A stretch of 64,000 nucleotides of DNA from an uncultured beta proteobacterium (lineage in GTDB: Bacteria; Pseudomonadota; Gammaproteobacteria; Burkholderiales; Burkholderiaceae_E). Below the pieces are notes generated by a model, which was not told where the DNA came from, ran no database searches, and worked only from the letters and a program-made list of their open reading frames with translations. The stretch spans positions 186,001 to 250,000 of the forward strand of contig CAIZNI010000056.1 in NCBI GenBank assembly GCA_903934295.1, in the 5' to 3' direction. Below are positions 17,577 through 26,286 of this stretch, piece after piece (the first letter of the stretch is position 1; each line of letters starts with the position of its first letter). The position numbers were made by a program, and so were the translations under genes.

Positions 17577-18527
17577 TCAGCTGGCCGATGCGGCTGCCTG
17601 CCGGATCCGGCGCGATTCGCGCCGGGCGATCCACACCGTGGCGCCGATGATCACCAGCCCGCCGGCGAGGGTGGCGCTGCTGGGCTGGTCGCCGAAGATC
17701 AGGAAGCCCCAGGCGGTGGCCCAGATGAGATCGAGGAACTTGGCCGACTGGGTCGCCGACATGTCGGCGGCTTTCAGCGAATGGGTCAGGCAGAAATGTC
17801 CGGCGCTGCCCAGCACACCGGCCAGCGCGAAGGTGATCCACTGGGCGGTGGTGGGCCACGACCAGAACCACAGCGCCAGCGGCAGCGAGAGCGTCGACAC
17901 CGCGATGCCCTGCCAGACCACGATCACTGCCGGACTGTCGTGGCGGGTCAGCAGCTTGGTGAGCAGGAAGGACAGCGAAAAGATCGGCGCCGAGGCGAGC
18001 ATGATCAGCGAGTACCAGCCGCCACTGCCGGCCAGACGGGGCCCGACCACGATCATCACGCCGGCGAATCCGAGGGCGGCCGCCAGCCAGCGGTCCCAGC
18101 GCATGGTCTCGCCCAGCAGCCAGGCCGCCAGGATCATGGTGAAGATCGGGCCGGTGTAGCCGATCGCGGTGGTATCGGCGAGCGCCAGATGCGGCAGCGC
18201 GATGAACCACAGGCTGATGCCCACGGTGTGGACCGCGCCGCGGCTGAAGTGGCCGCGTGCGCTGACCGGCAGATAGGCGCGCCAGCCGGCGCGCAGAATC
18301 AGCGGCAGCATCACGATCAGGCCGAACAGGTGACGCAGGAACTGGGTCTGGAAGGGGTGCAGTTCCAGGGTCAGGCGGCGCACCATCATGTTCAGGGCCG
18401 AGAACAGCAGACCGGCTGAAATCGCCCAGATGATCGCGCGGGTCGGGCCGGGCGCCTGTTCGAATCGGGTGACCAGGGCGCGCAGTGTCGCGAAGGATTG
18501 GCGCGGCCCGGTGTTTCCATCATCCAT
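17577..18527 (-). CDS. EamA/DMT-family transporter
   Basis: A 316-residue inner-membrane protein with ten predicted hydrophobic helices arranged as two EamA repeats, the normal drug/metabolite transporter architecture (RhaT/RarD relatives). Helix 1 starts near I-I-W-A-I-S-A-G-L-L-F. The second repeat begins near S-L-I-M-L-A-S-A-P. Proteins of this type export or import small metabolites, and the substrate cannot be inferred. It is the first gene of the minus-strand series running towards recC (55 bp to the carboxylase), so the series may share its promoter in the 18528-18716 gap. I see no clear ribosome-binding site before the ATG. Confidence 0.85.
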   Translation of the reverse strand: MDDGNTGPRQSFATLRALVTRFEQAPGPTRAIIWAISAGLLFSALNMMVRRLTLELHPFQTQFLRHLFGLIVMLPLILRAGWRAYLPVSARGHFSRGAVHTVGISLWFIALPHLALADTTAIGYTGPIFTMILAAWLLGETMRWDRWLAAALGFAGVMIVVGPRLAGSGGWYSLIMLASAPIFSLSFLLTKLLTRHDSPAVIVVWQGIAVSTLSLPLALWFWSWPTTAQWITFALAGVLGSAGHFCLTHSLKAADMSATQSAKFLDLIWATAWGFLIFGDQPSSATLAGGLVIIGATVWIARRESRRIRQAAASAS

Positions 18528-18716
18528 CGGTCCGAGTATAGGAGGGGCGCGCGTGGCGCGCGATCGGCGGTCTTCCGGAATCGGTTGCCGATACCTGGAA
18601 CGCCGGTCGGGCCGGGTTGCGGCCGGATGTCGTAATCTGGCTGTTGGCCAGTCACGCCGGCGCGGCCGGCGATGAATCGCTCCTCAGGACCCCTTTTCAG
18701 CGGAAGGCACGACCCC

Positions 18717-19466
18717 ATGGAAGACCTCTTCGACCTCACCGGCAAAGTCGCGCTGGTCACCGGCGGCAGCCGCGGCCTGGGCCGCGCGATGGCCCTTGGC
18801 TTCGCGGCGCACGGCGCCGACGTCATCATCGCGTCGCGCAAGTTCGATGCCTGCGAGGCGGTCGCCGCCGAGGTGCGGGCGCTCGGGCGGCGAGCGCTGC
18901 CGGTGGCCGCCCATGTGGGCCGTTGGGACGATTGCGACGCGCTGATCCAGGCGGCCTACGCGGCCTTCGGCCGGGTCGACATCCTGGTGAACAATGCCGG
19001 GATGTCGCCGCTCTACGGCCGGCTTTCCGAGGTCACCGAGGACATGTTCGACAAGGTGATCGGGGTGAACCTGAAGGGGCCGTTCCGGCTGAGCGCCGTG
19101 ATCGGCGAGCGCATGGCCGAGGGCGACGGCGGCAGCATCATCAACGTGTCGTCGGTCGCGGCGGTCAATCCGGCGCCGCGCTCGGAGCCCTACGGCGCGG
19201 CGAAGGCGGGCCTGAACAACCTGACCCGCTCGTTCGCCTTCGCCTTCGGGCCGAAGGTGCGGGTCAACAGCATCATGGCGGGGCCGTTCCTGACCGACAT
19301 CTCCAAGGCCTGGGACATGGAGGTCTTCAAGAAACGGGCGGCCACCTCGATCGCCCTGCGGCGCGGCGGAGAGGCTGGCGAGGTGGTCGGGGCGGCGCTG
19401 TACTTCGCCAGCGCGGCGTCCTCGTTCACCACCGGGTCGGTGCTGCGGGTCGACGGCGGGACCTGA
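18717..19466 (+). CDS. SDR family oxidoreductase (FabG/gluconate dehydrogenase-like)
   Basis: A 249-residue classical SDR. The cofactor motif TGGSRGLG is near residues 12-19, N-N-A-G follows, the catalytic Ser is in N-V-S-S-V-A and the Tyr/Lys pair is in Y-G-A-A-K. The C-terminus S-V-L-R-V-D-G-G-T is typical. An ATG at 18672 in the same frame lacks a ribosome-binding site, whereas GGAAGG stands 9 nt before the ATG at 18717, so I use the latter. It is transcribed alone and convergently with the CoA-transferase gene, with a hairpin between them. Confidence 0.88.
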   Translation: MEDLFDLTGKVALVTGGSRGLGRAMALGFAAHGADVIIASRKFDACEAVAAEVRALGRRALPVAAHVGRWDDCDALIQAAYAAFGRVDILVNNAGMSPLYGRLSEVTEDMFDKVIGVNLKGPFRLSAVIGERMAEGDGGSIINVSSVAAVNPAPRSEPYGAAKAGLNNLTRSFAFAFGPKVRVNSIMAGPFLTDISKAWDMEVFKKRAATSIALRRGGEAGEVVGAALYFASAASSFTTGSVLRVDGGT

Positions 19467-19492
19467 GACCCGGGCCAGCGTCGGGCAGAACA

Positions 19493-19517
19493 GGCCCGGC
19501 GTTCGGATCGCCGGGCC
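19493..19517. terminator. GC-rich hairpin between convergent genes
   Basis: GGCCCGGCG (19493-19501) pairs perfectly with CGCCGGGCC (19509-19517) around a 7-nt loop. It lies between the SDR stop and the CoA-transferase stop. It could stop transcription from both sides; no T-run is present. Confidence 0.5.
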
Positions 19518-19523
19518 CGGATG

Positions 19524-19565
19524 TCAGGCCACCGCGTCTGACGCTCAGGCCACCGCGCCTGACGC
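19524..19565. repeat. 21-bp tandem repeat duplicating the CoA-transferase stop and last codons
   Basis: Two 21-bp units (19524-19544 and 19545-19565) differ at one base. The second contains the TGA stop (19545-19547 on the minus strand) and the last six codons of the gene. The first lies downstream and repeats the same codons and stop. Confidence 0.88.
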
Positions 19566-22037
19566 CCGCAGCTCGCGCGCACCGGCAGCATCGATCCCGA
19601 ACTCGGCCAGCAGTGCATCGGTGCAGGCGCCGGCCAGGCCGGTGCCGCGATAGGTCCCTGGCGTGCCCTGGAACACCACCTGCGCGCCGTGGCGCTGGTA
19701 CTCGCCCCATTCCCCGTGCCGCGCCGGCAGCAGCAGCGCCTCGGCGCGGGCCTGCGGATCGTCGCGCAGGAAGGTCTCGGGCAGCGCGCCGTCGGCCTGC
19801 ACGCAGCCCACCCCGTGGGGGGCGAGCCGCGTCTCCCAGGTCGCGGCATCGGCGCCGGCAAACAGCGCGGTCAGCGCATCGACCACCGCCGCGCCGCCGG
19901 CGCGGGCGCCATCGACGTCTTGCGGGGCCAGCGCCGACGCGCCGGCCAGTTCCCGGAAGCGGTTCCACTCCGCGGCGTTAGACACGCCGATGAACACCCA
20001 GCCGCGCGCGCACGGGTACAGGCGCCACAGCGGATCGAGCCCGAAGCCGTCGCGGTCGGGGGTGGCCCGTGGCGCCTTGCCCGGATAGCGCAGGGCGTCG
20101 TCGAAGTTGGCGTAGGCGTTGGCGCCGAACATGTCGACGAAGATCGCCTGGCCGACGCCGAAGCGGCGCTGCGCGGTGAGCCCGAGCAGCGCCGCCGAAC
20201 AGATGACCAGTGAGGTGTTGGGGTCGGGATTGACGTCGTTGGCCCGCATCAGCCGCCGCGCGGTCTCGCGCAGCTGCGCCAGATTCATCAGGGCCGGGCC
20301 TGGCGCGCCGCCGATGTGGTGCAGCACCCCACCCATGGCCGCGCCGGGAATCGGGTGAGTGGATGGGCGCAGCGCACCCGGTCCGCGGGGCCCGTAGCCG
20401 TTGGCCGACAGGTAGACCAGCCGCGGGTTGCGGGCGGCCAGCTGTTCGTATCCCAGCCCGAGCCGCTCGGGCACGCCGGGGCGGTAGTTGTGCAGGAAGA
20501 GGTCGGCGCTGGCGACGATCGTCTGGGCGATCTCGCGGGCCCGCGGATTCTTCAGATCCAGCGCGATGCACTCCTTGCCGGTGTTCACCCGCGCCGCGCC
20601 CAGTCCGGGCGCCATGCTCCGGAACGGATCGCCCTCGAGCGGCTCGAACTTGATCACCCGCGCGCCCATGTCGGCCAGCAGCGCCGCGGCGAAGGGGGCG
20701 GCGATGATGGTCGCCGCCTCGACGATGGTGACGCCGGCGAGCGGCGCGTCCCGGGTGCGCCGGGGCGCGAATGCGGTGGGTGACGGGGTGAGCGACTGGG
20801 TAAGCGAAGAGGTGGACGACGAGGTGGGCGACGAGGTGACCGGTGAGGCGGCTGGCTCTGGCGCTGACCGCGCCGGGGTCGCGGCAGCGACCGCCTGCGC
20901 GATCTGCGCGCGCACCTGGGCGGTGTGTTCGCCGACCGCCGGGGCCGGCGCACCGGCCTGTCCGGGCGTCAGGGTCAGGTTGGCCAGCAGGCCGAGCTGG
21001 CGGCCATCGGCGCCCAGGGGCAGCGAATGACCGTTGGCCACCACATCCGGGTCGTCGAGCGCCTGCTGGGTGCTCTGGTAGGGATGCGAGGCGACGCCGC
21101 CGTCGGCGATGAACAGGCTTTGCCACTGGGCCAGCGTCTTTTCCTGCAGGCGCTGCAGGATCCGGTCGCGAAACGCCTCGCGCGGCCCGTCGGGCCACAG
21201 TTCGGTGGGCCCGGACACCCCGAGCGCGGCCAGCTCGTCGGCCAGGCCGATGGCGCGCACGAAGCTCATGAACAGGTGGGGCAGCAGGTTGCCCAGCTGC
21301 AGCCAGTGCCCGTCGGCGGTCTGCACCGGGTGGTAGTTCAGGGTCGGCATCGCGACCATCGGGTCGGGCGGGGCCGGCAGTTCGGCTTCGCCGCGGGCGC
21401 GCCGCTGCGCATTGACCTGCGCGGCCAGCACGTTGTTCATCTCATAGGGCAGCAAGCCGCGCAGCAGGGAGGTCTCGATCACCTGGCCCAGCCCGTCGCG
21501 GGCCTGCGCGCGCAGCGCAGCGAGCACGCCCGCCAGCAGCGACTGCGAGGCGGCATGGGTGGCCACCTGCAGGGCGGCATAGACCGGTCCCGGGCGCGAC
21601 GCGCTGCCGCGAAACTGCAGCATCCGCCCGGCCTTGGCGGCCACCAGCGCCTCGCTGGCCGGATAGCCGGCATACGGTCCGGTGCGCCCGAAGGCGCTGA
21701 CCCAGCCGATGATCAGCCGCGGATTGGCCCGCGCCAGGTCCTCGTCGGACAGCGCCGGATCGGCGGGAGCGGGTCCGCGCACCCAGACGTCGGTCTGACC
21801 TGCCAGCGCGAGCAGGGCGGCGCGGTCGGCCGCGGTCCCGGGCTGCAGCACCGCGCTTTGCTTGCCGCGCAGCCACAGGGGCGCCGAGGGCAGGGTCCGG
21901 AACGGGTCGCCGCCGGGCGGCTCCACCTTGATGACGGTGGCGCCGAAGTCGGCCAGCACGAGGGTTGCCAGGCCGGCGATCGGCCCCTGGCTCTCGTCGA
22001 CCACCCGGATCCCTTCCAGCGGCAGGTGCGCGGTCAT
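19545..22037 (-). CDS. Tandem-domain CaiB/BaiF (class III) CoA-transferase
   Basis: An 830-residue protein made of two CaiB/BaiF units, each about the size of a single half-protein. Domain 1 (about 1-390) starts with GIRVVDESQGPIAGL and domain 2 (about 432-830) with GVTIVEAATIIAAPFAA, both followed by the D-x-G-A-x-V-I-K-x-E-P pattern. Single CaiB proteins act as interlocked dimers moving CoA between carboxylic acids, so the fusion may supply both rings in one chain. The domains are joined by a Ser/Thr/Pro-rich linker made of six tetrapeptides. The gene starts 2 bp after the alcohol dehydrogenase stop. It probably activates an organic acid for the neighbouring acyl-CoA pathway. Confidence 0.88.
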   Translation of the reverse strand: MTAHLPLEGIRVVDESQGPIAGLATLVLADFGATVIKVEPPGGDPFRTLPSAPLWLRGKQSAVLQPGTAADRAALLALAGQTDVWVRGPAPADPALSDEDLARANPRLIIGWVSAFGRTGPYAGYPASEALVAAKAGRMLQFRGSASRPGPVYAALQVATHAASQSLLAGVLAALRAQARDGLGQVIETSLLRGLLPYEMNNVLAAQVNAQRRARGEAELPAPPDPMVAMPTLNYHPVQTADGHWLQLGNLLPHLFMSFVRAIGLADELAALGVSGPTELWPDGPREAFRDRILQRLQEKTLAQWQSLFIADGGVASHPYQSTQQALDDPDVVANGHSLPLGADGRQLGLLANLTLTPGQAGAPAPAVGEHTAQVRAQIAQAVAAATPARSAPEPAASPVTSSPTSSSTSSLTQSLTPSPTAFAPRRTRDAPLAGVTIVEAATIIAAPFAAALLADMGARVIKFEPLEGDPFRSMAPGLGAARVNTGKECIALDLKNPRAREIAQTIVASADLFLHNYRPGVPERLGLGYEQLAARNPRLVYLSANGYGPRGPGALRPSTHPIPGAAMGGVLHHIGGAPGPALMNLAQLRETARRLMRANDVNPDPNTSLVICSAALLGLTAQRRFGVGQAIFVDMFGANAYANFDDALRYPGKAPRATPDRDGFGLDPLWRLYPCARGWVFIGVSNAAEWNRFRELAGASALAPQDVDGARAGGAAVVDALTALFAGADAATWETRLAPHGVGCVQADGALPETFLRDDPQARAEALLLPARHGEWGEYQRHGAQVVFQGTPGTYRGTGLAGACTDALLAEFGIDAAGARELRASGAVA
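20776..20847. repeat. Six degenerate 12-bp units encoding the CoA-transferase linker
   Basis: Six 12-bp units (20776-20787 to 20836-20847), each starting GTG or GTA, encode six tetrapeptides of the form x-[SV]-x-T or S-x-T between the two CaiB domains. The frame is preserved and the units have diverged, so the expansion is older than the exact repeats elsewhere in the window. Confidence 0.75.
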
Positions 22038-22039
22038 GC

Positions 22040-23206
22040 TCAGGCGCCTGCCAGCGCGAGAATCTCCAGCAGGTCGGCCTTGCCGGTCACCGGCCTGGGG
22101 TTGGTCGCGATCGGACCGGTGCCGTCGTACATCGCCGCCAGACGCTCATGCTGCTCGGGCCCGATGCCCACTTGCGGCAGGCGGGTGGCCAGCCCGACCG
22201 AGGCGAACAGCGCCTCGACATGGTCGGCCAGCGGGCGCGCCGGATCGAGGCCGACGCGCTCGCAGAAGGCCTGCTGGCGGGCCTCGTTGACCGGTCGGTT
22301 CCAGCGCAGCACCGCCGGCAGCATCACGCACGAGGTGAGCCCGTGGGGCACGTTGAAGCCCCCGCCCAGCAGGTAGCCGATGCCATGGCTGGCACCGTGA
22401 TGGACGCCGCCCCCCCGGCCCTGGATCGACAGCCAGGCGGCGGCCTGCGCATCGGCGCGGGCGGGCAGGCTGGTGGCATCGGCGTGCATCCGGGGCAGCG
22501 CGCTCCACATCCGTCGCGCCGCCTCGATCGCGGTCGCGTCGCTGATCGGCGAGGCGTTGACCGAGCAGAATCCTTCGACCGAGTGATCCACCGAGCGCGC
22601 GCCGGTGGACAGCAGCAGGTCGGCCGGGGTGTCCAGCGTGCAGGCCGGATCCTGGATCACCACCACCGGCACCGACAGCGGGTGGCTCACCATCAGCTTG
22701 CGCCCGATGGCGGTGTCGGTGATGCCGCCGAATGACGTGAACTCGGCCGCCGACAGGGTGGTCGGGATCGCGATCATGCGCGGCCGGGCGAAATCGGTTC
22801 CCCAGGCGCTGGTGCCGCCGCCCGAGGCCTTGACCAGTGACTCGCCGGTGATGGCCTGCGCGGTCAGCCCGGCGCCCAGCGCCACCAGCAGGCCCTTGGT
22901 CGCGTCGATGACCGAGCCGCCGCCCAGCGCGACGACGCCGTCGGCGCGACCCTCGCGAAAGGCCGCGACCAGCCGGGCCACCGATTCGACCGGCGAATGC
23001 GCGGGGATGTCGGCAATCATGCCGGCGCAGCGCTCACCGAGCAGGGCCCGCACCCGGTCGGCCATGCCGCTGCGGATCAGCGAGTTGGTGGTGATGAGCA
23101 GCGGCCGCTGCCAGCCGAAGGCATCGAGTTCGCGCGGCAGCGCCTTGTCGAGCGCGCCGATGCCCGCGTGCACCCGCTGCTGTGCGGGCCAATGATGGGT
23201 CTGCAT
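22040..23206 (-). CDS. Iron-containing alcohol dehydrogenase / maleylacetate reductase-like
   Basis: A 388-residue group III (iron-dependent) dehydrogenase. GGGSVID at 95-101 binds the dinucleotide. The metal-site region includes V-D-H-S-V-E and the downstream H-H-G-A-S-H-G-I-G and V-P-H-G histidines. The D-H-S-V-E and G-G-G-F-N-V-P-H-G pattern leans towards the maleylacetate reductase branch rather than simple alcohol dehydrogenases. I place the start at 23206, with AGGGAG 9 nt upstream; the frame beyond it shows no homology. It is first in a minus-strand pair with the CoA-transferase and faces the acyl-CoA ligase across a 263-bp divergent gap. Confidence 0.87.
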   Translation of the reverse strand: MQTHHWPAQQRVHAGIGALDKALPRELDAFGWQRPLLITTNSLIRSGMADRVRALLGERCAGMIADIPAHSPVESVARLVAAFREGRADGVVALGGGSVIDATKGLLVALGAGLTAQAITGESLVKASGGGTSAWGTDFARPRMIAIPTTLSAAEFTSFGGITDTAIGRKLMVSHPLSVPVVVIQDPACTLDTPADLLLSTGARSVDHSVEGFCSVNASPISDATAIEAARRMWSALPRMHADATSLPARADAQAAAWLSIQGRGGGVHHGASHGIGYLLGGGFNVPHGLTSCVMLPAVLRWNRPVNEARQQAFCERVGLDPARPLADHVEALFASVGLATRLPQVGIGPEQHERLAAMYDGTGPIATNPRPVTGKADLLEILALAGA

Positions 23207-23469
23207 CCGGTGGTCTCCCTTGTCTGGATTCGATGAGGGGCGGGGCCGGTTGCGCGCCCGCGCCTTGCGGCATCCAGCATAGCGCTGCCCGGGCGCAACG
23301 TGCGCGCCGGCCCTGGCGGACCGGTGCCGGGCACGGCGCAAAACACGGAACTTCGGACTGACGGGGGGCGCATCCGCATCTCGGCCGATGAAATCCGGAT
23401 TGGACAGCGGCCGCTGACCGGGGGGACTATCGCTGCTCTGGCCAGCCGCCATCGAGCAGGAGACAAGAC

Positions 23470-25158
23470 TTGACCCGAGACGACGCCATCGGGGTGCTGA
23501 CCGCGCCCGGCCAGCCCTACGAGCTGGAGGTGCTGACGATCCGCGGCCAGCGCCAGCGGGCGTTCCGGCACGCGCCGGCAACGCTGGGTGATCTGTACGC
23601 CGGCACCGTGAGCGACAGCCCCTTCCTCCTCTACGAGGACGAACTTCTGAGCTTCGCGCAGGCCCACCAGGACGCCGCCCGGCTGGCGCGGATCCTGGTC
23701 GATGGCTATGGCGTGCGCAAGGGCGATCGGGTTGCGATCTCGATGCGCAACTATCCGGAATGGGTGCTCGCCTTCACCGCTGCGACCTCGATCGGTGCGA
23801 TCGCGGTGGCGATGAATGCGTGGTGGCAGCCCGAGGAAATGGCCTATGGCCTGGAGGACTGCGGCGCGCGCGTGCTGCTGGCCGACCCGGAGCGCCTCGA
23901 GCGGCTGGCGCGCTGCGCCCGGCGGCCCGCGGTGGCGGTGATCGCGGTGCGCCCGACCCGTCCGATGGCCGGGGTGGCCGACCTGAAGGATCTGATGGCC
24001 GCCCAGCCGGCGGTCGCAATGCCCGCCGCCGACGTTGTGCCCGATGACCCGGCGACCATCTTCTACACCTCCGGTTCAACCGGTCATCCGAAGGGCGTGG
24101 TCGCCTCGCACCGCAGCGTCATCTCGGCGCTGCTGTCCTGGGAACTCGATGCCCGGATCGGTGCGCTGCAGACCGGCATCGAGCCGGCGCCCCCGGCGCA
24201 CCAGCCCGCCACCCTGCTGGCGGTGCCGCTGTTCCACGCCACCGGTTCGCACGCGGTCTACCTCAGTTCCTACCGGCTGCAGCGCAAGCTGGTGTGCATG
24301 TACAAGTGGGATCCGGCGCATGCCGCCGAGCTCATCGAGCGCGAACGGATCACCTCGGTCATCGCGCCCGCGGCCATGACCGGTGACCTGGTGCGCGAAG
24401 CCGCCCGCACCCAGCGCGATCTGAGCTCGCTGCTGGTGGTGGGCGGAGGCGGGGCCCCGCGCGCGCCCGAGCAGGTTCGCCAGATCGACGCGGTCTTCGC
24501 GCAGGCCGCGCCGGGCACCGGCTGGGGAATGACCGAGACCAACGCGATCGGCGCGGGCATTGGCGGGCCCGATTACCTGGCGCGCCCGGCCAGCTCGGGC
24601 CGCTGCTCGGCGGTACTGGAGCTGAAGGTGGTCGACGACAGCGGGGCGGCCCTGCCGGCCGGCGAGCGCGGCGAGCTGCTGGTGCGCGGCACCGCGCTGT
24701 TCAGCGGCTACTGGAACCGTCCCGAGCTCGACGCCACCCTGTTCGAGGACGGCTGGTTTCGCACCGGCGATGTCGCCTACCTGGACGACGAGGGCTATCT
24801 GTTCATCGTCGACCGCATCAAGGACCTGATCATTCGCGGCGGCGAGAACATCGGCTGCGGCCAGGTCGAGGCGGCGCTGGTGATGCATCCCGATGTCCAC
24901 GAGGCGGCCGTCTACGCGGTGCCCGACGAGCGCCTGGGCGAGGAGGTCGGCGCCACCGTCTTCTGTTCGCCCGGGCTCGATCTGGACGCGCTGCGCGAGT
25001 TCCTGGCCGCTCATCTGGCCCGATTCGAGATTCCCCGCTACATCCGTCGCACCACCGAGCCCCTGCCGCGCATCGCCTCGGGCAAGATTCTCAAACGCCA
25101 GCTGCGCGAGGAGGCCCTGACCGGGCTTGCCGCGGACGCCGGCTCAAAGGCAGCCTGA
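23470..25158 (+). CDS. AMP-forming acyl-CoA synthetase
   Basis: A 562-residue ANL-superfamily ligase that adenylates a carboxylic acid and transfers it to CoA. The phosphate loop is Y-T-S-G-S-T-G-H-P-K-G (near residue 200). The A5 motif is G-W-G-M-T-E-T. The hinge region is T-G-D-V-A-Y-L-D-D-E-G followed by D-R-I-K-D. The catalytic lysine of the C-terminal domain is in G-K-I-L-K-R. Translation appears to start at TTG (23470), which has AGGAG about 7 nt upstream and gives a normal N-terminus; no ATG is well placed. The class is medium/long-chain or aryl acids; the substrate is unknown. Only 2 bp separate it from the phosphotransferase gene. Confidence 0.9.
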   Translation: MTRDDAIGVLTAPGQPYELEVLTIRGQRQRAFRHAPATLGDLYAGTVSDSPFLLYEDELLSFAQAHQDAARLARILVDGYGVRKGDRVAISMRNYPEWVLAFTAATSIGAIAVAMNAWWQPEEMAYGLEDCGARVLLADPERLERLARCARRPAVAVIAVRPTRPMAGVADLKDLMAAQPAVAMPAADVVPDDPATIFYTSGSTGHPKGVVASHRSVISALLSWELDARIGALQTGIEPAPPAHQPATLLAVPLFHATGSHAVYLSSYRLQRKLVCMYKWDPAHAAELIERERITSVIAPAAMTGDLVREAARTQRDLSSLLVVGGGGAPRAPEQVRQIDAVFAQAAPGTGWGMTETNAIGAGIGGPDYLARPASSGRCSAVLELKVVDDSGAALPAGERGELLVRGTALFSGYWNRPELDATLFEDGWFRTGDVAYLDDEGYLFIVDRIKDLIIRGGENIGCGQVEAALVMHPDVHEAAVYAVPDERLGEEVGATVFCSPGLDLDALREFLAAHLARFEIPRYIRRTTEPLPRIASGKILKRQLREEALTGLAADAGSKAA

Positions 25159-25160
25159 CC

Positions 25161-26222
25161 ATGAACACCATCGAACCAACGCCCGGCTACAACGTGCCGG
25201 CCGTCGAAGCCTGGATCGCGTCCCGGGTGACCGGGCTGACGCCGCCGCTGACCTGGACCCGCCTGCAGGGCGGGCACTCGAACCTGACCTACCGGGTCGA
25301 GGATGCCCAGGGCCGCCAGGCGGTGATCCGCCGCCCGCCGCAGGGCGAACTGCTGCCCAAGGCACACGACATGGCCCGCGAGTGGGCGCTGATCCGCGCG
25401 CTGGCCGACACGCCGGTGCCGGTCCCGGCGGCGCTGGGCTTTTGCGAGGACGTGTCAGTGACCGGCGCGCCGTTCTACCTGATGGGCCTGATCGACGGCC
25501 AGCCGCTCTACACCGCCGACGAGGCGCGCGCGCGAGTCCCCGAGGCGCAGCGCGAAGGGCTGGCCCACTCCTTCATCGACGTGCTGGCCGATCTGCATTC
25601 GGTGGATCCGGACGCGGTCGGTCTGGGCGATCTGGGCAGCAAGGCCGGCTATGTCGCGCGCCAGCTCAAGACCTGGTACCGATCGTGGACCGCGTCGATC
25701 GAGGCGGCTCGCTACGACGATCCGCGCGCCCATGCGCTGCAGCGCTTCTTCCTGGACAACCTGCCCGAGCAGGGGCCGGCCCGGGTCGTCCACGGCGACT
25801 ACGGCATGCACAACTGCCTGGTCGGCGCGCAGTCGACGGTGGTCGCGGTGGTCGACTGGGAGATCTCGACGCTGGGCGATCCGCTGGCCGACCTGGCCTA
25901 TGCGCTCAACCATTGGCCCGATCCGGACGACATCCTGCCGATCAGCGACAGCGCGCCCACCTCGCTGCCCGGTTTTCCGCAGCGCGGCGCGCTGGCGCAG
26001 CGCTATGCGCAGCGCACCGGTCGTGACCTGTCGCAGCTCGACTTCTATCTCGGGTTCAATCGCTGGAAGACCGCCGCGATCCTCCACGGCGTCTACGCGC
26101 GCTACATGGCCGGCAACAAGAGCAGCGAGGGCGTGGATCTCGACTTGCTGCGCTCGCGGATCGGCGATGCGCTGATCCTGGCCGAGCAGGCGGTGGGACG
26201 GCTGCCGGTCCGCCGCGGCTGA
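25161..26222 (+). CDS. Phosphotransferase family protein (APH fold, ACAD10-like)
   Basis: A 353-residue aminoglycoside-phosphotransferase-fold protein. The kinase loop shows H-G-D-Y-G-M-H-N (catalytic Asp and Asn) and the metal-binding Asp is in V-D-W-E, with L-G-D-P-L-A-D-L-A-Y following. Proteins of this branch are often next to, or fused with, acyl-CoA dehydrogenases, as in human ACAD10/11. There they phosphorylate 4-hydroxyacyl-CoA so that the hydroxyl can be removed. The position here, directly after an acyl-CoA ligase and beside four acyl-CoA dehydrogenases, fits that role. Antibiotic resistance is unlikely. Confidence 0.85.
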   Translation: MNTIEPTPGYNVPAVEAWIASRVTGLTPPLTWTRLQGGHSNLTYRVEDAQGRQAVIRRPPQGELLPKAHDMAREWALIRALADTPVPVPAALGFCEDVSVTGAPFYLMGLIDGQPLYTADEARARVPEAQREGLAHSFIDVLADLHSVDPDAVGLGDLGSKAGYVARQLKTWYRSWTASIEAARYDDPRAHALQRFFLDNLPEQGPARVVHGDYGMHNCLVGAQSTVVAVVDWEISTLGDPLADLAYALNHWPDPDDILPISDSAPTSLPGFPQRGALAQRYAQRTGRDLSQLDFYLGFNRWKTAAILHGVYARYMAGNKSSEGVDLDLLRSRIGDALILAEQAVGRLPVRRG

Positions 26223-26235
26223 GCCGGCTCCGGTC

Positions 26236-26268
26236 GCGCCCGCCGGGGCCAGCGCCCGGCGCGGGCGC
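26236..26268. terminator. Strong GC hairpin between convergent phosphotransferase and dehydrogenase genes
   Basis: A 12-nt arm (26236-26247) pairs with 26255-26268 with a 2-nt bulge around a 7-nt loop. It fills the centre of the 64-bp convergent gap, so it can serve both strands. There is no T-run. Confidence 0.5.
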
Positions 26269-26286
26269 CGTGTTCCGAACGGCGCT

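Noticed and set aside
25161-26222. Aminoglycoside resistance gene
   Set aside because: The fold matches, but the sequence pattern and the acyl-CoA neighbourhood fit the ACAD10-type phosphotransferase branch.
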